Below are positions 9,634 through 18,305 of a DNA stretch of 64,000 bases, one piece after another. This stretch comes from Streptomyces sp. CC0208 (GTDB lineage Bacteria; Actinomycetota; Actinomycetes; Streptomycetales; Streptomycetaceae), in assembly GCF_003443735.1 (NCBI RefSeq), contig NZ_CP031969.1:3410001-3474000 (forward strand). The letters run 5' to 3'. The notes beneath the pieces were generated by a model. That model had not been told where the DNA came from. It saw only the letters and a list, made by a program, of their open reading frames with translations, and searched no databases. The position numbers and the translations under genes were made by a program. Each line of letters begins with the position of its first letter. Position 1 is the stretch's first letter.

Positions 9634-11025
9634 TTATTCGGGCAGCACCGCGCACAGCGCCTCCAGCGCACCCGCCCAGGCGTGGTCCGGCGGTGTCCCG
9701 TAGCCCACGACGAGCGCCTCGCGCTCCTCGACGACGGCCTCGGGGTGCTGGTAGCGGTGCAGGCCGTGGACCGCCAGGCCCTGCCAGGCCGCCGCCCGCA
9801 GCACCGACTGCTCGCTGCCCGGCGGGAGGCGCAGCACCACGTGCAGACCGGCCGCGATCCCGGTGGCGTGGACCCGTGGGGCCCGGCGCGCGAGCTCGGC
9901 GACGAGGGCGTCGCGGCGGCGCCGGTACCGCAGCCGGGCGGCGCGCACATGACGGTCGTAGGCGCCGGAGTTCAGGAACTCGGCGAGGGTCAGCTGGTCG
10001 AGGGACCCGCAGGCGTCGATGCCGCCCTTGGCCGCCAGCACCTCCTCCATGAGGCCGGGTGGCAGTACCAGCCAGCCCAGTCGCAGGCCGGGGGCGAGGG
10101 ACTTGCTGGCCGTGCCCGCGTGGACGACGTGATCGGGGTCCAGGCCCTGGAGGGCGCCGACCGGCTGGCGGTCGTAGCGGAATTCGCCGTCGTAGTCGTC
10201 CTCGACGACCAGTCCGCCGGTGCGGCGGGCCCACTCGACGACGGCCGAACGGCGGTCGCGGTGCAGGGTGGCGCCCATCGGGAACTGGTGGGCGGGGGTG
10301 AGCAGCACCGCGTCCTGGTCGGTCAACTCCCGTGGGTCCGTGCCGCGTTCGTCGAAGGGCAGCGGCACGGTCCGCAGACCGGCGGCCGCCAGCAGGTTCC
10401 AGTGCACGTCGAGGCCGTAGGACTCCACGGCGACCGTGCGGGCGCCCCGGGCCCGCAGCACCGCGCCGAGCAGGCGCAGGCCGTGCGAGAAACCGGCGCA
10501 GACCACGATGCGTTCGGGGTCGGCGCGCACCCCGCGGGCGCGGGCGAGGTACGCGGAGAGGGCGGTGCGCAGTTCGACCCGGCCGCGCGGATCGCCGTAG
10601 TCGAGGGCCTGGTAGGGGGCGGTGGCGAGGGCGCGGCGGGCGGCCTTGAGCCACTGGGCGCGCGGGAAGGAGGCGAGGTCGGGGGTGCCGGGGACGAGGT
10701 TGTGGGTGGGGCGCCCGGGGGTGCGGGGGCGGGGTGCGGCGGCCCCGGCGGGCGCCACGACCGTGCGGTCGGACACGTGCGTGCCGGAGCCCTGGCGGGC
10801 GGTGAGCCAGCCCTCGGCGACCAGGTCGGCGTAGGCGTCGGCGACGGTGTTGCGGGCGATGCCCAGGTCGGCGGCGAGGGCCCGGGAGGACGGCAGCCGG
10901 GTGCCGGGTGCGAGGCGGCCGGTGCGGACCGCCTCGCGCAGGGCGTCGGTGAGGCCCCGCCGGACTCCCCCGCCGGTGGGTTCCAGGTGCAGGTCGATGC
11001 CGGAAGTGGCCCACGATTTCGCCAT
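9634..11025 (-). CDS. MocR/PdxR-family regulator (GntR HTH fused to aminotransferase fold)
   Basis: 463 aa from ATG 11025. The N-terminal winged helix of GntR type spans about residues 15-80 (LPSSRALAADLGIARNTV). The rest is a class I aminotransferase-like domain with a PLP lysine in HAGTASKSLAPGLRLGW. Such proteins sense PLP or amino-acid derivatives and control adjacent genes. The divergent three-gene operon starting at 11072 is the obvious target, and two GGAAGTGGNCCA repeats lie at the start of this gene. Confidence 0.9.
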   Translation of the reverse strand: MAKSWATSGIDLHLEPTGGGVRRGLTDALREAVRTGRLAPGTRLPSSRALAADLGIARNTVADAYADLVAEGWLTARQGSGTHVSDRTVVAPAGAAAPRPRTPGRPTHNLVPGTPDLASFPRAQWLKAARRALATAPYQALDYGDPRGRVELRTALSAYLARARGVRADPERIVVCAGFSHGLRLLGAVLRARGARTVAVESYGLDVHWNLLAAAGLRTVPLPFDERGTDPRELTDQDAVLLTPAHQFPMGATLHRDRRSAVVEWARRTGGLVVEDDYDGEFRYDRQPVGALQGLDPDHVVHAGTASKSLAPGLRLGWLVLPPGLMEEVLAAKGGIDACGSLDQLTLAEFLNSGAYDRHVRAARLRYRRRRDALVAELARRAPRVHATGIAAGLHVVLRLPPGSEQSVLRAAAWQGLAVHGLHRYQHPEAVVEEREALVVGYGTPPDHAWAGALEALCAVLPE

Positions 11026-11037
11026 GGAAGTGGACCA
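11002..11037. promoter_or_regulatory. Paired operator candidates for the MocR regulator
   Basis: GGAAGTGGCCCA (11002-11013) and GGAAGTGGACCA (11026-11037) are direct repeats exactly 24 bases apart, each with the palindromic core TGGNCCA. One overlaps the mocR start codon region, and the other lies in the 46-base divergent interval. MocR proteins commonly bind two spaced direct repeats, which fits. Confidence 0.5.
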
Positions 11038-11071
11038 TACTCTTGGGCTGCCTGGCTCCTAGGGTCGAGGC

Positions 11072-11569
11072 ATGACCACAGAGGAAACCGTCCGCTACGC
11101 CCCCGAACACCCGGCCCGTCTGGCCTGGGCCCAGCACGCCCCCGAGGTCTACAAGGCGATGCTCCGCCTCGACACGGCCGCCCGGCAGGGCCTCGACCCC
11201 AGGCTGCTGGAGCTGGTGAAGATCCGCGCCTCACAGCTCAACCACTGCGCGTTCTGCCTCGACATGCACTCCAAGGACGCCCTCGCGGCCGGCGAGAGCG
11301 TCGAGCGGATCATCCAGCTCGGCGCGTGGCAGGAGTCGCGGCACTTCTACACGGAGAAGGAGGTCGCGGCCCTCGAACTGACCGACGCGGTCACCGTCCT
11401 GACCGACGGCTTCGTGCCGGACGAGGTGTACGACCAGGCCGCCAAGCACTTCGAGGAGGCCGAGCTGGCCCAGCTCATCGCCGCGATCACGGTGATCAAC
11501 GCGTGGAACCGGTTCGGTGTGACGTGCCGGATGGTCCCGGGCCACTACGAGGCGGGGCAGCACCAGTGA
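11072..11569 (+). CDS. Carboxymuconolactone decarboxylase-family (AhpD-like) protein 1
   Basis: 165 aa. The AhpD/CMD core carries the redox motif Cys-Ala-Phe-Cys (CxxC) followed by DMHSKDA with the proton-relay histidine, near residues 57-70. Such proteins are small helical thiol peroxidases or adaptors (AhpD) or lactone decarboxylases; the CxxC and His favour AhpD-like redox chemistry. It is first gene of an operon divergent from the MocR regulator, and its stop codon overlaps the next start (GTGA). Confidence 0.85.
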   Translation: MTTEETVRYAPEHPARLAWAQHAPEVYKAMLRLDTAARQGLDPRLLELVKIRASQLNHCAFCLDMHSKDALAAGESVERIIQLGAWQESRHFYTEKEVAALELTDAVTVLTDGFVPDEVYDQAAKHFEEAELAQLIAAITVINAWNRFGVTCRMVPGHYEAGQHQ

Positions 11570-12009
11570 GCCGTACGGACGTCCTGGACCGCGCGGTCGG
11601 CCGGGCCCTGTCCGCGCTCAGCGCCGCCGCGAAGAAGGGGCTCGGCGATGCGGCCCTCGCCGAACTCGTCGTCCTCCGGGCCTCGCAGCTCAACCACTGC
11701 GCGTTCTGCCTCGACATGCATCTGACCCTCGCGCGCGAGCACGGGGTGAGCGAGCGGCAGCTGGACCTGCTGGCCGCGTGGGAAGAGGCCGAGGGCGTCT
11801 TCGACGAGCGGGAGCGGGCCGCGCTCGCGCTGACGGAGGCGGTGACCGTCCTGACGGAGTGCTTCGTGCCGGACGAGGTGTACGACACCGCCGCCAAGCA
11901 CTTCGACGACGGGCAACTCGCCCATCTCATCGGCCTGGTCGTCGCGATCAACAACTGGAACCGGGTGATGGTCGCCCGCCGGGTTCCGCCCGGGGGGTAC
12001 CGGCCGTGA
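11566..12009 (+). CDS. Carboxymuconolactone decarboxylase-family (AhpD-like) protein 2
   Basis: 147 aa from GTG 11566, overlapping the previous gene by 4 bases. It carries the same Leu-Asn-His-Cys-Ala-Phe-Cys-Leu-Asp-Met-His signature and the same Val-Pro-Asp-Glu-Val-Tyr-Asp segment as its neighbour. The two are tandem duplicates that have diverged mainly at the N-terminus. They may form a hetero-oligomer or serve two substrates. Confidence 0.85.
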   Translation: MSRTDVLDRAVGRALSALSAAAKKGLGDAALAELVVLRASQLNHCAFCLDMHLTLAREHGVSERQLDLLAAWEEAEGVFDERERAALALTEAVTVLTECFVPDEVYDTAAKHFDDGQLAHLIGLVVAINNWNRVMVARRVPPGGYRP

Positions 12010-12728
12010 GCAAGGTGGACGTCTTTCGCGCCCTGCACCGGGGCCGCCTCCCGGGCGATCCGCTCGTCCTGCCCGGCCCGTGGGACGCGCTCAGCGCCCG
12101 GGTGTGCGAGGAGGCCGGGTTCCCGGCGCTCGCCACGCCCAGCGCGGGCATCGCGGCCGCCCTCGGTCACGAGGACGGGTCCACGCCGGCCGACGAGATG
12201 TTCGCCGCGGTGGCGCGCGTCTGCGGGGCCGTGGACGTCCCCGTGTCGGCGGACGTCGAGGGCGGGTACGGGCTCGCGCCGAAGGAGCTGGTGGAGCGTC
12301 TGCTGGAGGCGGGGGCCGTGGGCTGCAACCTGGAGGACTCACGCCAGGGTGTCCTCAAGGACCCGCGCGAGCACGCCGACTGGCTCGCCGAAGTGCGGTA
12401 CGCGGCCGGTGACCTGCTGTTCGTCAACGCCCGCGTGGACACGTTCGCCTACGGCGACGGCGACCCCGAACGGGCCATCGAGCGAGCCGCGTTGTACGTC
12501 GCCGCGGGCGCCGACTGCGTCTATCCGATCGGCGCCCCGGCGCACGTACTGCCGTTGCTGCGGTCCGGGATCCAGGGGCCGCTCAACGTGCTCGGACGAC
12601 TGGACGGCAAGGGCCCCTCGCCCACCGAACTCGGTGAACTCGGGGCCACTCGCGTCACGTTCGGGCCGGGGCTCCAGCGCCGGGCGGCCCGGCAGATGCG
12701 CGAGCTCGCCGACAGCCTCCGGACCTAG
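12006..12728 (+). CDS. Isocitrate lyase/PEP mutase-family protein
   Basis: 240 aa from GTG 12006, overlapping the previous gene by 4 bases. The fold is marked by LPGPWDALSARVCEEAGF near the N-terminus, the metal-binding DVEGGYG segment (about 80-86), GCNLEDS (about 104-110) and FVNARVDTF (about 139-147). Relatives cleave or rearrange C-C or C-P bonds of 2-hydroxy-acids (2-methylisocitrate lyase, oxaloacetate hydrolase, PEP mutase). The KKxxxCG signature of isocitrate and methylisocitrate lyases is not visible. The exact reaction is therefore open. It is last gene of the MocR-linked operon. Confidence 0.82.
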   Translation: MSKVDVFRALHRGRLPGDPLVLPGPWDALSARVCEEAGFPALATPSAGIAAALGHEDGSTPADEMFAAVARVCGAVDVPVSADVEGGYGLAPKELVERLLEAGAVGCNLEDSRQGVLKDPREHADWLAEVRYAAGDLLFVNARVDTFAYGDGDPERAIERAALYVAAGADCVYPIGAPAHVLPLLRSGIQGPLNVLGRLDGKGPSPTELGELGATRVTFGPGLQRRAARQMRELADSLRT

Positions 12729-12734
12729 GCGGGT

Positions 12735-13682
12735 TCAGGACAGCCACGCCTTCCAGGTGGACTGGTGGCTGTCCACCCACTTCTTCGCCGCTTCCTCCGG
12801 CGTCAGCTTCTGGTCGGCGATCATCAGGGAGACCTGGTTCTGGTCCTCGGTCGTCCACTTGAACTTCTTCAGGAAGGCCGCCGCCTTGCCCCCGGACTTG
12901 GCGAAGTCCGTGTTGAGGTACTTCTGGAGCGGAGTGTGCGGATAGGCGCAGGCGACCTTCGCCGGGTCCGCGTCGCAGCCCTCCTTGTAGGCGGGCAGTT
13001 TCACCTCGGTCATCGGGACCTTCTCGAACAGCCACTGGGGGGCGTACCAGTAGGTCAGGAAGGGCTTCTTCTCCTTGGCGAACTGCTTCATCTGGGTGAT
13101 CTGCGCGGCCTCCGAACCGGCGAACACCACCTGGTAGTCCAGGTCCAGGTTCTTCACCAGCGCCTTGTCGTTGGTGACGTAGGACGGGGACCCGTCCATC
13201 AACTGGCCCTTGCCGCCGCTCTCCGCCGTACGGAGCTGCGAGGCGTACTTGTTGAGGTTCTTCCAGTTGGTGACGTCCGGGTGCTGCTTGGCGAAGTACG
13301 TCGGGACGTACCAGCCGATGTGGCCGGTCACGCCGAGTCCGCCGCCCGCGGTGATCGTCTTCTTGTCCTTGACGTACCGCTGTTCCTGCTCGGGGTGGCC
13401 CCAGTCCTCCAGGATGGCGTCGACCCGGCCCTGGCTGAGGGCGTCCCAGGCGGGCACCTCGTCGACCTGGACGGTGTCGACGCGGTAGCCGAGCTTGTGC
13501 TCCAGGAGGTACTGGGCGACGGCCACGTTGGCCTGTGCGCCGACCCAGGACTGCACGGACAGGGTCACGCTCTTGGCGCCCTGGGCGTTGGCGAAGGGCG
13601 AGGCCTGCTTGGTCATGTCGGCGGCACCGCAGCCGGTGAGCAGCAGCAGGGATCCGGCGACGGCGAGAGTACGGACGCGCAT
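12735..13682 (-). CDS. Glycine betaine/choline ABC transporter substrate-binding lipoprotein
   Basis: 315 aa. The signal peptide ends in a lipobox, Leu-Leu-Thr-Gly-Cys (Cys18), so it is a membrane-anchored lipoprotein. The rest matches the OpuAC/ProX fold that binds quaternary ammonium compounds in an aromatic cage; candidate Trp and Tyr residues include WVGAQ, WGHPEQ and WYAPQW. It is the last gene of the betaine operon, one base after the permease stop, and its 3' end faces the MocR-linked operon across only 6 bases. Confidence 0.88.
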   Translation of the reverse strand: MRVRTLAVAGSLLLLTGCGAADMTKQASPFANAQGAKSVTLSVQSWVGAQANVAVAQYLLEHKLGYRVDTVQVDEVPAWDALSQGRVDAILEDWGHPEQEQRYVKDKKTITAGGGLGVTGHIGWYVPTYFAKQHPDVTNWKNLNKYASQLRTAESGGKGQLMDGSPSYVTNDKALVKNLDLDYQVVFAGSEAAQITQMKQFAKEKKPFLTYWYAPQWLFEKVPMTEVKLPAYKEGCDADPAKVACAYPHTPLQKYLNTDFAKSGGKAAAFLKKFKWTTEDQNQVSLMIADQKLTPEEAAKKWVDSHQSTWKAWLS

Positions 13683-13683
13683 G

Positions 13684-15621
13684 TCAGGCTCCCTTCCCCG
13701 TGCGGCGTTCCGTCGGCTGCGTGACCCGGTCGAGCATCAGGCCGAGGCAGACGATGGCGGCGCCCGCGACCAGGCCGGTCGCCAGGTCGCCCTGGGCGAG
13801 GCCGAAGACGGTGTCGTAGCCGAGCGCGCCTCCGCCGACCAGGCCGCCGATGACGACGACGGCGAGGACGAGGACCACACCCTGGTTGACGGCGAGGAGC
13901 AACGCGGGCCGGGCGAGCGGCAGTTGGACCTGCCGCAGCTGCTGCCAGCTGGTCGCGCCGAGCGAGCGCGAGGACTCCATCGCGGCGGGATCGACCTGGC
14001 GCAGGCCCTGCGTGGTGATGCGGACGACGGCGGGCAGCGCATAGACGACGGCCGCCGCGGCGGCGGGCGCGCGGCCCACGCCGAACAGCGCGACGACCGG
14101 GATCAGGTAGACGAACTGCGGCATGGTCTGGAAGACGTCCAGGACGGGCCTGAGCATGCGTTCGACGCGGTCGCTGCGGGCCGCCGCGACGGCGGTCGCG
14201 AAGCCCAGGACAAGGGTGACGGCGACGGCCGCGAGGACCTGCGACAAGGTGTCCAGGGCAGGCGTCCACACGCCGAGCACGCCGATCGCGGCCATGGCGA
14301 GGACCGCGGTGAGCGCGGTGCGCCAGGTGCCGATCAGCCAGGCGAGGGTGGCGACGATGAGCAGCACGGACCACCAGGGCAGCCCCTGGAGCCCGTTGCG
14401 GACCGGGTCGAGGACCCAGGTGGTGAAGTGGCCGGCCCAGTCGGCGGTGCCGCCGATGACGGGAACACCGGAGTACAGGTGGTTCGTCATCCAGTCGACG
14501 GCCCGGTTGACGGGCTCGGCGATGTTCAGGGTCCAGGCGTCGGGCCAGTCGAGACGGCCCAGCAGCCGCGCGGCGACCGCCACGACGACGGTCCCGGCGA
14601 GGGCGTACGCCCAGCCCGCACGCCCTTGCCCCTCGGTGCCGTCGCCCGCCGCGCCCGTGACGCGGTCGAGGACGACGGCCAGCAGCACGATCGGGATGCC
14701 GGCCGCGAGGGCCGCGCCCACGTCGACCGAGGCGAGCGCCTGGTAGACGCGGTCACCGAGACCGGCGGCGCCGATCACGGACGCGATGACAGCCATCGAA
14801 AGGGCCATCATGATCGTCTGGTTGAGGCCGAGGAGGAGTTCCTTGCGGGCCAGCGGGATACGGGCGGTCAGCAGCCGCTGGCGGGCGGTGGTGCCGAGCG
14901 ACTCGACCGCCTCCAGGACCTCCTTGTCCGCGCCCTGGAGGCCCAGGGCGGTGAGGCGGGCCATGGGCGGGGCGGCGTAGACGACGGTCGCGAGGACGGC
15001 GGCGGGCACACCCATGCCGAAGACCAGGACCACCGGGAGGAGGTAGGCGTAGGCGGGCATGACCTGCATGGTGTCCAGGACCGGGCGCAGGATCTTGTCC
15101 ATCCGGCGGGACAGTCCGGCGGCGAGGCCCAGCAGGACGCCGACGACGACCGAGGCGAGGACCGCGACGACCATCAGGGCGAGGGTCTGCATGGTGGGGA
15201 CCCACATGCCGAGCACACCGCAGGCGAGGAAGGCCACCGCCGTGCCCAGGGCCAGCCTGACGCCGGCGACCCGCCAGGCCACGAGGGCGCCGAAGACGGT
15301 GACACCGGCCCAGCCGGCGCCGAGCAGGACGACGTACACGGCGTGTACGGAGATCACGACCGCGTTGCTGACGTAGCCGAAGAAGTAGAGGAACAGCGGG
15401 TGGCTGTCACGGTTGTCGATGATCCAGTCGCTCGCGCTGGAGAGCGGCTTGGTCAGGTCGACGGTGAGGGCGGCCGGCCAACTGCCGCTGGCCCACTGGG
15501 CGTTGGCGAGGGGGACGAGGACGGCTGCGGCGAGGGCGATGAGCAGGAGCTTGTGGACCGCCCGGTGCTTGAGCAGACCGGTGGGCAGGGCGCGGGGCGT
15601 GGACGCGGTGACGGTAGCCAT
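13684..15621 (-). CDS. Betaine/choline ABC permease, tandem-duplicated
   Basis: 645 aa from ATG 15621, overlapping the stop of the ATPase gene. Two ProW-like permease units are fused in one chain (roughly 1-320 and 340-640). Both carry the same PVLDTMQVMPAYAYLLP-type / PVLDVFQTMPQFVYLIP-type helix and an EAA-like loop. A single polypeptide can therefore supply both membrane halves of the importer. The usual ProW has about 300 residues, so this is a true double-length form. Confidence 0.88.
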   Translation of the reverse strand: MATVTASTPRALPTGLLKHRAVHKLLLIALAAAVLVPLANAQWASGSWPAALTVDLTKPLSSASDWIIDNRDSHPLFLYFFGYVSNAVVISVHAVYVVLLGAGWAGVTVFGALVAWRVAGVRLALGTAVAFLACGVLGMWVPTMQTLALMVVAVLASVVVGVLLGLAAGLSRRMDKILRPVLDTMQVMPAYAYLLPVVLVFGMGVPAAVLATVVYAAPPMARLTALGLQGADKEVLEAVESLGTTARQRLLTARIPLARKELLLGLNQTIMMALSMAVIASVIGAAGLGDRVYQALASVDVGAALAAGIPIVLLAVVLDRVTGAAGDGTEGQGRAGWAYALAGTVVVAVAARLLGRLDWPDAWTLNIAEPVNRAVDWMTNHLYSGVPVIGGTADWAGHFTTWVLDPVRNGLQGLPWWSVLLIVATLAWLIGTWRTALTAVLAMAAIGVLGVWTPALDTLSQVLAAVAVTLVLGFATAVAAARSDRVERMLRPVLDVFQTMPQFVYLIPVVALFGVGRAPAAAAAVVYALPAVVRITTQGLRQVDPAAMESSRSLGATSWQQLRQVQLPLARPALLLAVNQGVVLVLAVVVIGGLVGGGALGYDTVFGLAQGDLATGLVAGAAIVCLGLMLDRVTQPTERRTGKGA

Positions 15622-16730
15622 CAGACCGCCTCCTTGCGGGGCTCCGTTCCGGCCGCCCCTCCGCGGAGTTCCGTTCCGGCGACGACGCCGAGCAGGCGCT
15701 CGTGGTCGACGACGCCGAGGCACCGTCCGTTCTCCACCACGCAGGCCGGCCTGCCACTGCCGGCGACAACCTTGATCGCGTCGGCGACCACGGCGTTCGG
15801 GGCCAGCGCGCCCGGGTGGGTCGGGCCCGCGCAGTCGCCCGGCTTCATGGCCCGGCGGACCGTCATGACGTGTTCGCGCGGTACGTCCCGGACGAACTCG
15901 CGGACATAGCCGTCGGCCGGGGAGCCGACGATCTCCTCGGGCGTGCCGAGCTGGACGACCTTGCCGTCGCGCATCAGGGCGATGCGGTCGCCGAGCTTCA
16001 GCGCCTCGCTCAGGTCGTGCGTGATGAAGACCATCGTGCGGCCCTCCTCGCGGTGCAGGCGGACGACCTCCTCCTGCATGTCCCGCCGGATCAGCGGGTC
16101 GAGGGCGCTGAACGGCTCGTCGAAGAGGAGGACCTGCGGGTCCACCGCGAGCGCCCGCGCGAGGCCGACACGCTGCTGCTGACCGCCGGAGAGCTGGGAG
16201 GGCTTGCGGTGCTCCATGCCCTCCAGGCCGACCTTGCCGACGACCTCGGCGGCCCGCGCCCGGCGCTCCGCCTTGCCGACGCCCTGGATCTCCAGTCCGT
16301 AGGCCACGTTGTCGAGGACCGTGCGGTGCGGGAGGAGGCCGAAGTGCTGGAAGACCATCGCGGCCCGGTGGCGGCGCAGTTCACGCAGCCGGGACTTGTC
16401 CATCGCGCGGACGTCCTCGCCGTCGATGCAGATCGTGCCCGCCGTCGGCTCGATGAGCCGGGTCAGACAGCGCACCAGCGTGGACTTGCCGGAGCCGGAC
16501 AGGCCCATCACGACGAAGACCTCGCCCTTGCGGACGTCGAAGCTCACGTCCCGGACGGCCGCCGTACAGCCCGTCCTCGCACGCAGGTCGGCGGGGTCGA
16601 GGGCGGACAGCTCGGCGTCCTCGGGGACGCGCTCCGCCTTGGGGCCGAACACCTTCCACAGTCCGTCGACGGAGAACACGGCCTGGTCCGTCGTCGGCGG
16701 CCTCTCCACGGTCGCGGTCGTACTCATCAC
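15621..16730 (-). CDS. Glycine betaine/proline ABC transporter ATP-binding protein
   Basis: 369 aa from GTG 16730 (an ATG follows at once at 16727 and overlaps the upstream stop). Walker A is GLSGSGKST, the signature motif LSGGQQQR and Walker [17 protein letters not shown]-terminal CBS-like region of about 80 residues follows, as in ProV/OpuAA, where it senses ionic strength or nucleotides. It energises uptake of betaine or choline. Confidence 0.93.
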   Translation of the reverse strand: MMSTTATVERPPTTDQAVFSVDGLWKVFGPKAERVPEDAELSALDPADLRARTGCTAAVRDVSFDVRKGEVFVVMGLSGSGKSTLVRCLTRLIEPTAGTICIDGEDVRAMDKSRLRELRRHRAAMVFQHFGLLPHRTVLDNVAYGLEIQGVGKAERRARAAEVVGKVGLEGMEHRKPSQLSGGQQQRVGLARALAVDPQVLLFDEPFSALDPLIRRDMQEEVVRLHREEGRTMVFITHDLSEALKLGDRIALMRDGKVVQLGTPEEIVGSPADGYVREFVRDVPREHVMTVRRAMKPGDCAGPTHPGALAPNAVVADAIKVVAGSGRPACVVENGRCLGVVDHERLLGVVAGTELRGGAAGTEPRKEAV

Positions 16731-18256
16731 GCACCACCTCCCAGCAGGTCCACGGCTTTCTCACCGACCATGAGCACCCCGATCATGGGATTCACGGCGG
16801 TCATGGTCGGAAACACGGACGCGTCCGCGATACGGATGCCGTCCAGGCCGCGGATCCTCAACTCGGGGTCCACCACGGCCAGTTCGTCGTCGGCGGCACC
16901 CATACGACAGGTGCCCGCCGGGTGGTACACGGTGTGCGCGACCTTGCGGGCGTACTCGCTCAGCTCCTCGTCACCGGTGACGTCGGGGCCGGGGCACACC
17001 TCCCGCTTCAGCCAGTCGGCCAGCGGTTCGGTCGCCGCGATCTCCCGGGCGATCCTGATCCCGTCGACGAGGGTGCGGCCGTCGTAGTCGTCCTCGTCGG
17101 TGAAGTACCGGAAGTCGAGGGCGGGCTTCACCTCCGGGTCCGCGCTCGTGAGGTAGAGGCGGCCGCGGCTCTTGGGCTTGGGGATGTTCGGGGTCATCGA
17201 GACGCCGTACGCCGGGCGTTCGTAGCCGAGACGTTCGGGGTTGTCGGTGAAGGGGACCTGGTAGAAGTGGAACATCAGGTCCGGGCCCGCGTGCTCGGGG
17301 TCGCGGCGCACGAACAGGCCCGCGTCGGAGTCCATCGCGGAGTTCTCGGGGATCGGGCCGTTCGTCTCCCAGACGATGACCGACTCGGGGTGGTCGAGGA
17401 GGTTCTCGCCGACGCCGGGCAGGTCGTGGACGACCGGGATGCCGAGGGCTTCGAGGTCCTTGCGGGGGCCGATGCCGGAGTGGAGCAGCAGACGGGGCGA
17501 GTCGACGGCGCCCGCGCACAGGAGGACTTCACGGCGGGCCCTGATCAGGGTCTCCTGGCCGTCCTTCGCCCGCACGTGCACGCCTTCCGCCCGCGTGCCG
17601 TCCAGCTCCAGCTTGTACGCCCAGGTCTCCAGCAGGATCGTGAGGTTGGGCCGCTCGTCCATCACCGGGTGCAGATACGCCACCGACGCCGAGGAGCGCT
17701 TGTTGTTCTCCGGGTGGTAGGCCAGGTCGAAGAAGCCGACGCCGTCGTCGAACGGCTTCTTGTTGAATCCCTCGACCCGGGGGACGTCGAGGGCCTTCTG
17801 GGCCGCGTCGACGAAGTCGCGGGCGATGGCGTTCCGGTCCTTCTCGTCGACCGGGACGATGTTGTTCTTCAGCCGGGCGTAGTACGCCTCCATCGGGACC
17901 GCCCCCCAGCCCTTGGCGCCGGCCTCCTCCCACTCGTCCCAGTCGGACGGCAGCGGCTTGAAGGCGATCAGGGTGTTGTGGGAGGAGCAGCCGCCGAGGA
18001 CCCGGGCGCGGCTGTGCCGGATGTGGGAGTTGCCGCGCGGCTGCTCGGTGGTCGGGTAGTCGTAGTCGAGTTCGCCGCCGAGCAGGCCCATCCAGCGGCG
18101 CAGAGTGAGGACGTCGTCTCTGCCGACGTCGCTGGGGCCGCCCTCGATGACGGCGACGGTGACGTCGGGGTTCTCGGTGAGGCGGGAGGCTATGACGGAG
18201 CCTGCTGTTCCACCTCCGATGACGACGTAGTCGTACTCCTGTTTGGACTCGGACAT
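16727..18256 (-). CDS. betA: GMC-family oxidoreductase, probable choline dehydrogenase
   Basis: 509 aa from ATG 18256. The FAD-binding GGGTAGS motif is at residues 14-20. The GMC signatures are visible at [12 protein letters not shown] (about 82-93) and [15 protein letters not shown], and the active-site His lies in [11 protein letters not shown]. Choline dehydrogenase oxidises choline to betaine aldehyde. The assignment rests on its place between a betaine aldehyde dehydrogenase-like gene and a betaine ABC transporter. Other alcohol oxidases of the GMC family cannot be excluded by sequence alone. Confidence 0.85.
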   Translation of the reverse strand: MSESKQEYDYVVIGGGTAGSVIASRLTENPDVTVAVIEGGPSDVGRDDVLTLRRWMGLLGGELDYDYPTTEQPRGNSHIRHSRARVLGGCSSHNTLIAFKPLPSDWDEWEEAGAKGWGAVPMEAYYARLKNNIVPVDEKDRNAIARDFVDAAQKALDVPRVEGFNKKPFDDGVGFFDLAYHPENNKRSSASVAYLHPVMDERPNLTILLETWAYKLELDGTRAEGVHVRAKDGQETLIRARREVLLCAGAVDSPRLLLHSGIGPRKDLEALGIPVVHDLPGVGENLLDHPESVIVWETNGPIPENSAMDSDAGLFVRRDPEHAGPDLMFHFYQVPFTDNPERLGYERPAYGVSMTPNIPKPKSRGRLYLTSADPEVKPALDFRYFTDEDDYDGRTLVDGIRIAREIAATEPLADWLKREVCPGPDVTGDEELSEYARKVAHTVYHPAGTCRMGAADDELAVVDPELRIRGLDGIRIADASVFPTMTAVNPMIGVLMVGEKAVDLLGGGA

Positions 18257-18305
18257 GGGGGTACTCCAGGGAAGTCTTGAGGCGAGGAGAGGGGGGCGAG
18301 TGGGC

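Noticed and set aside
13495..15909. Plus-strand frame of 804 codons opposite the betaine permease
   Set aside because: Arg/Gly/Asp-rich antisense shadow; the minus-strand frame has clear permease helices and motifs.
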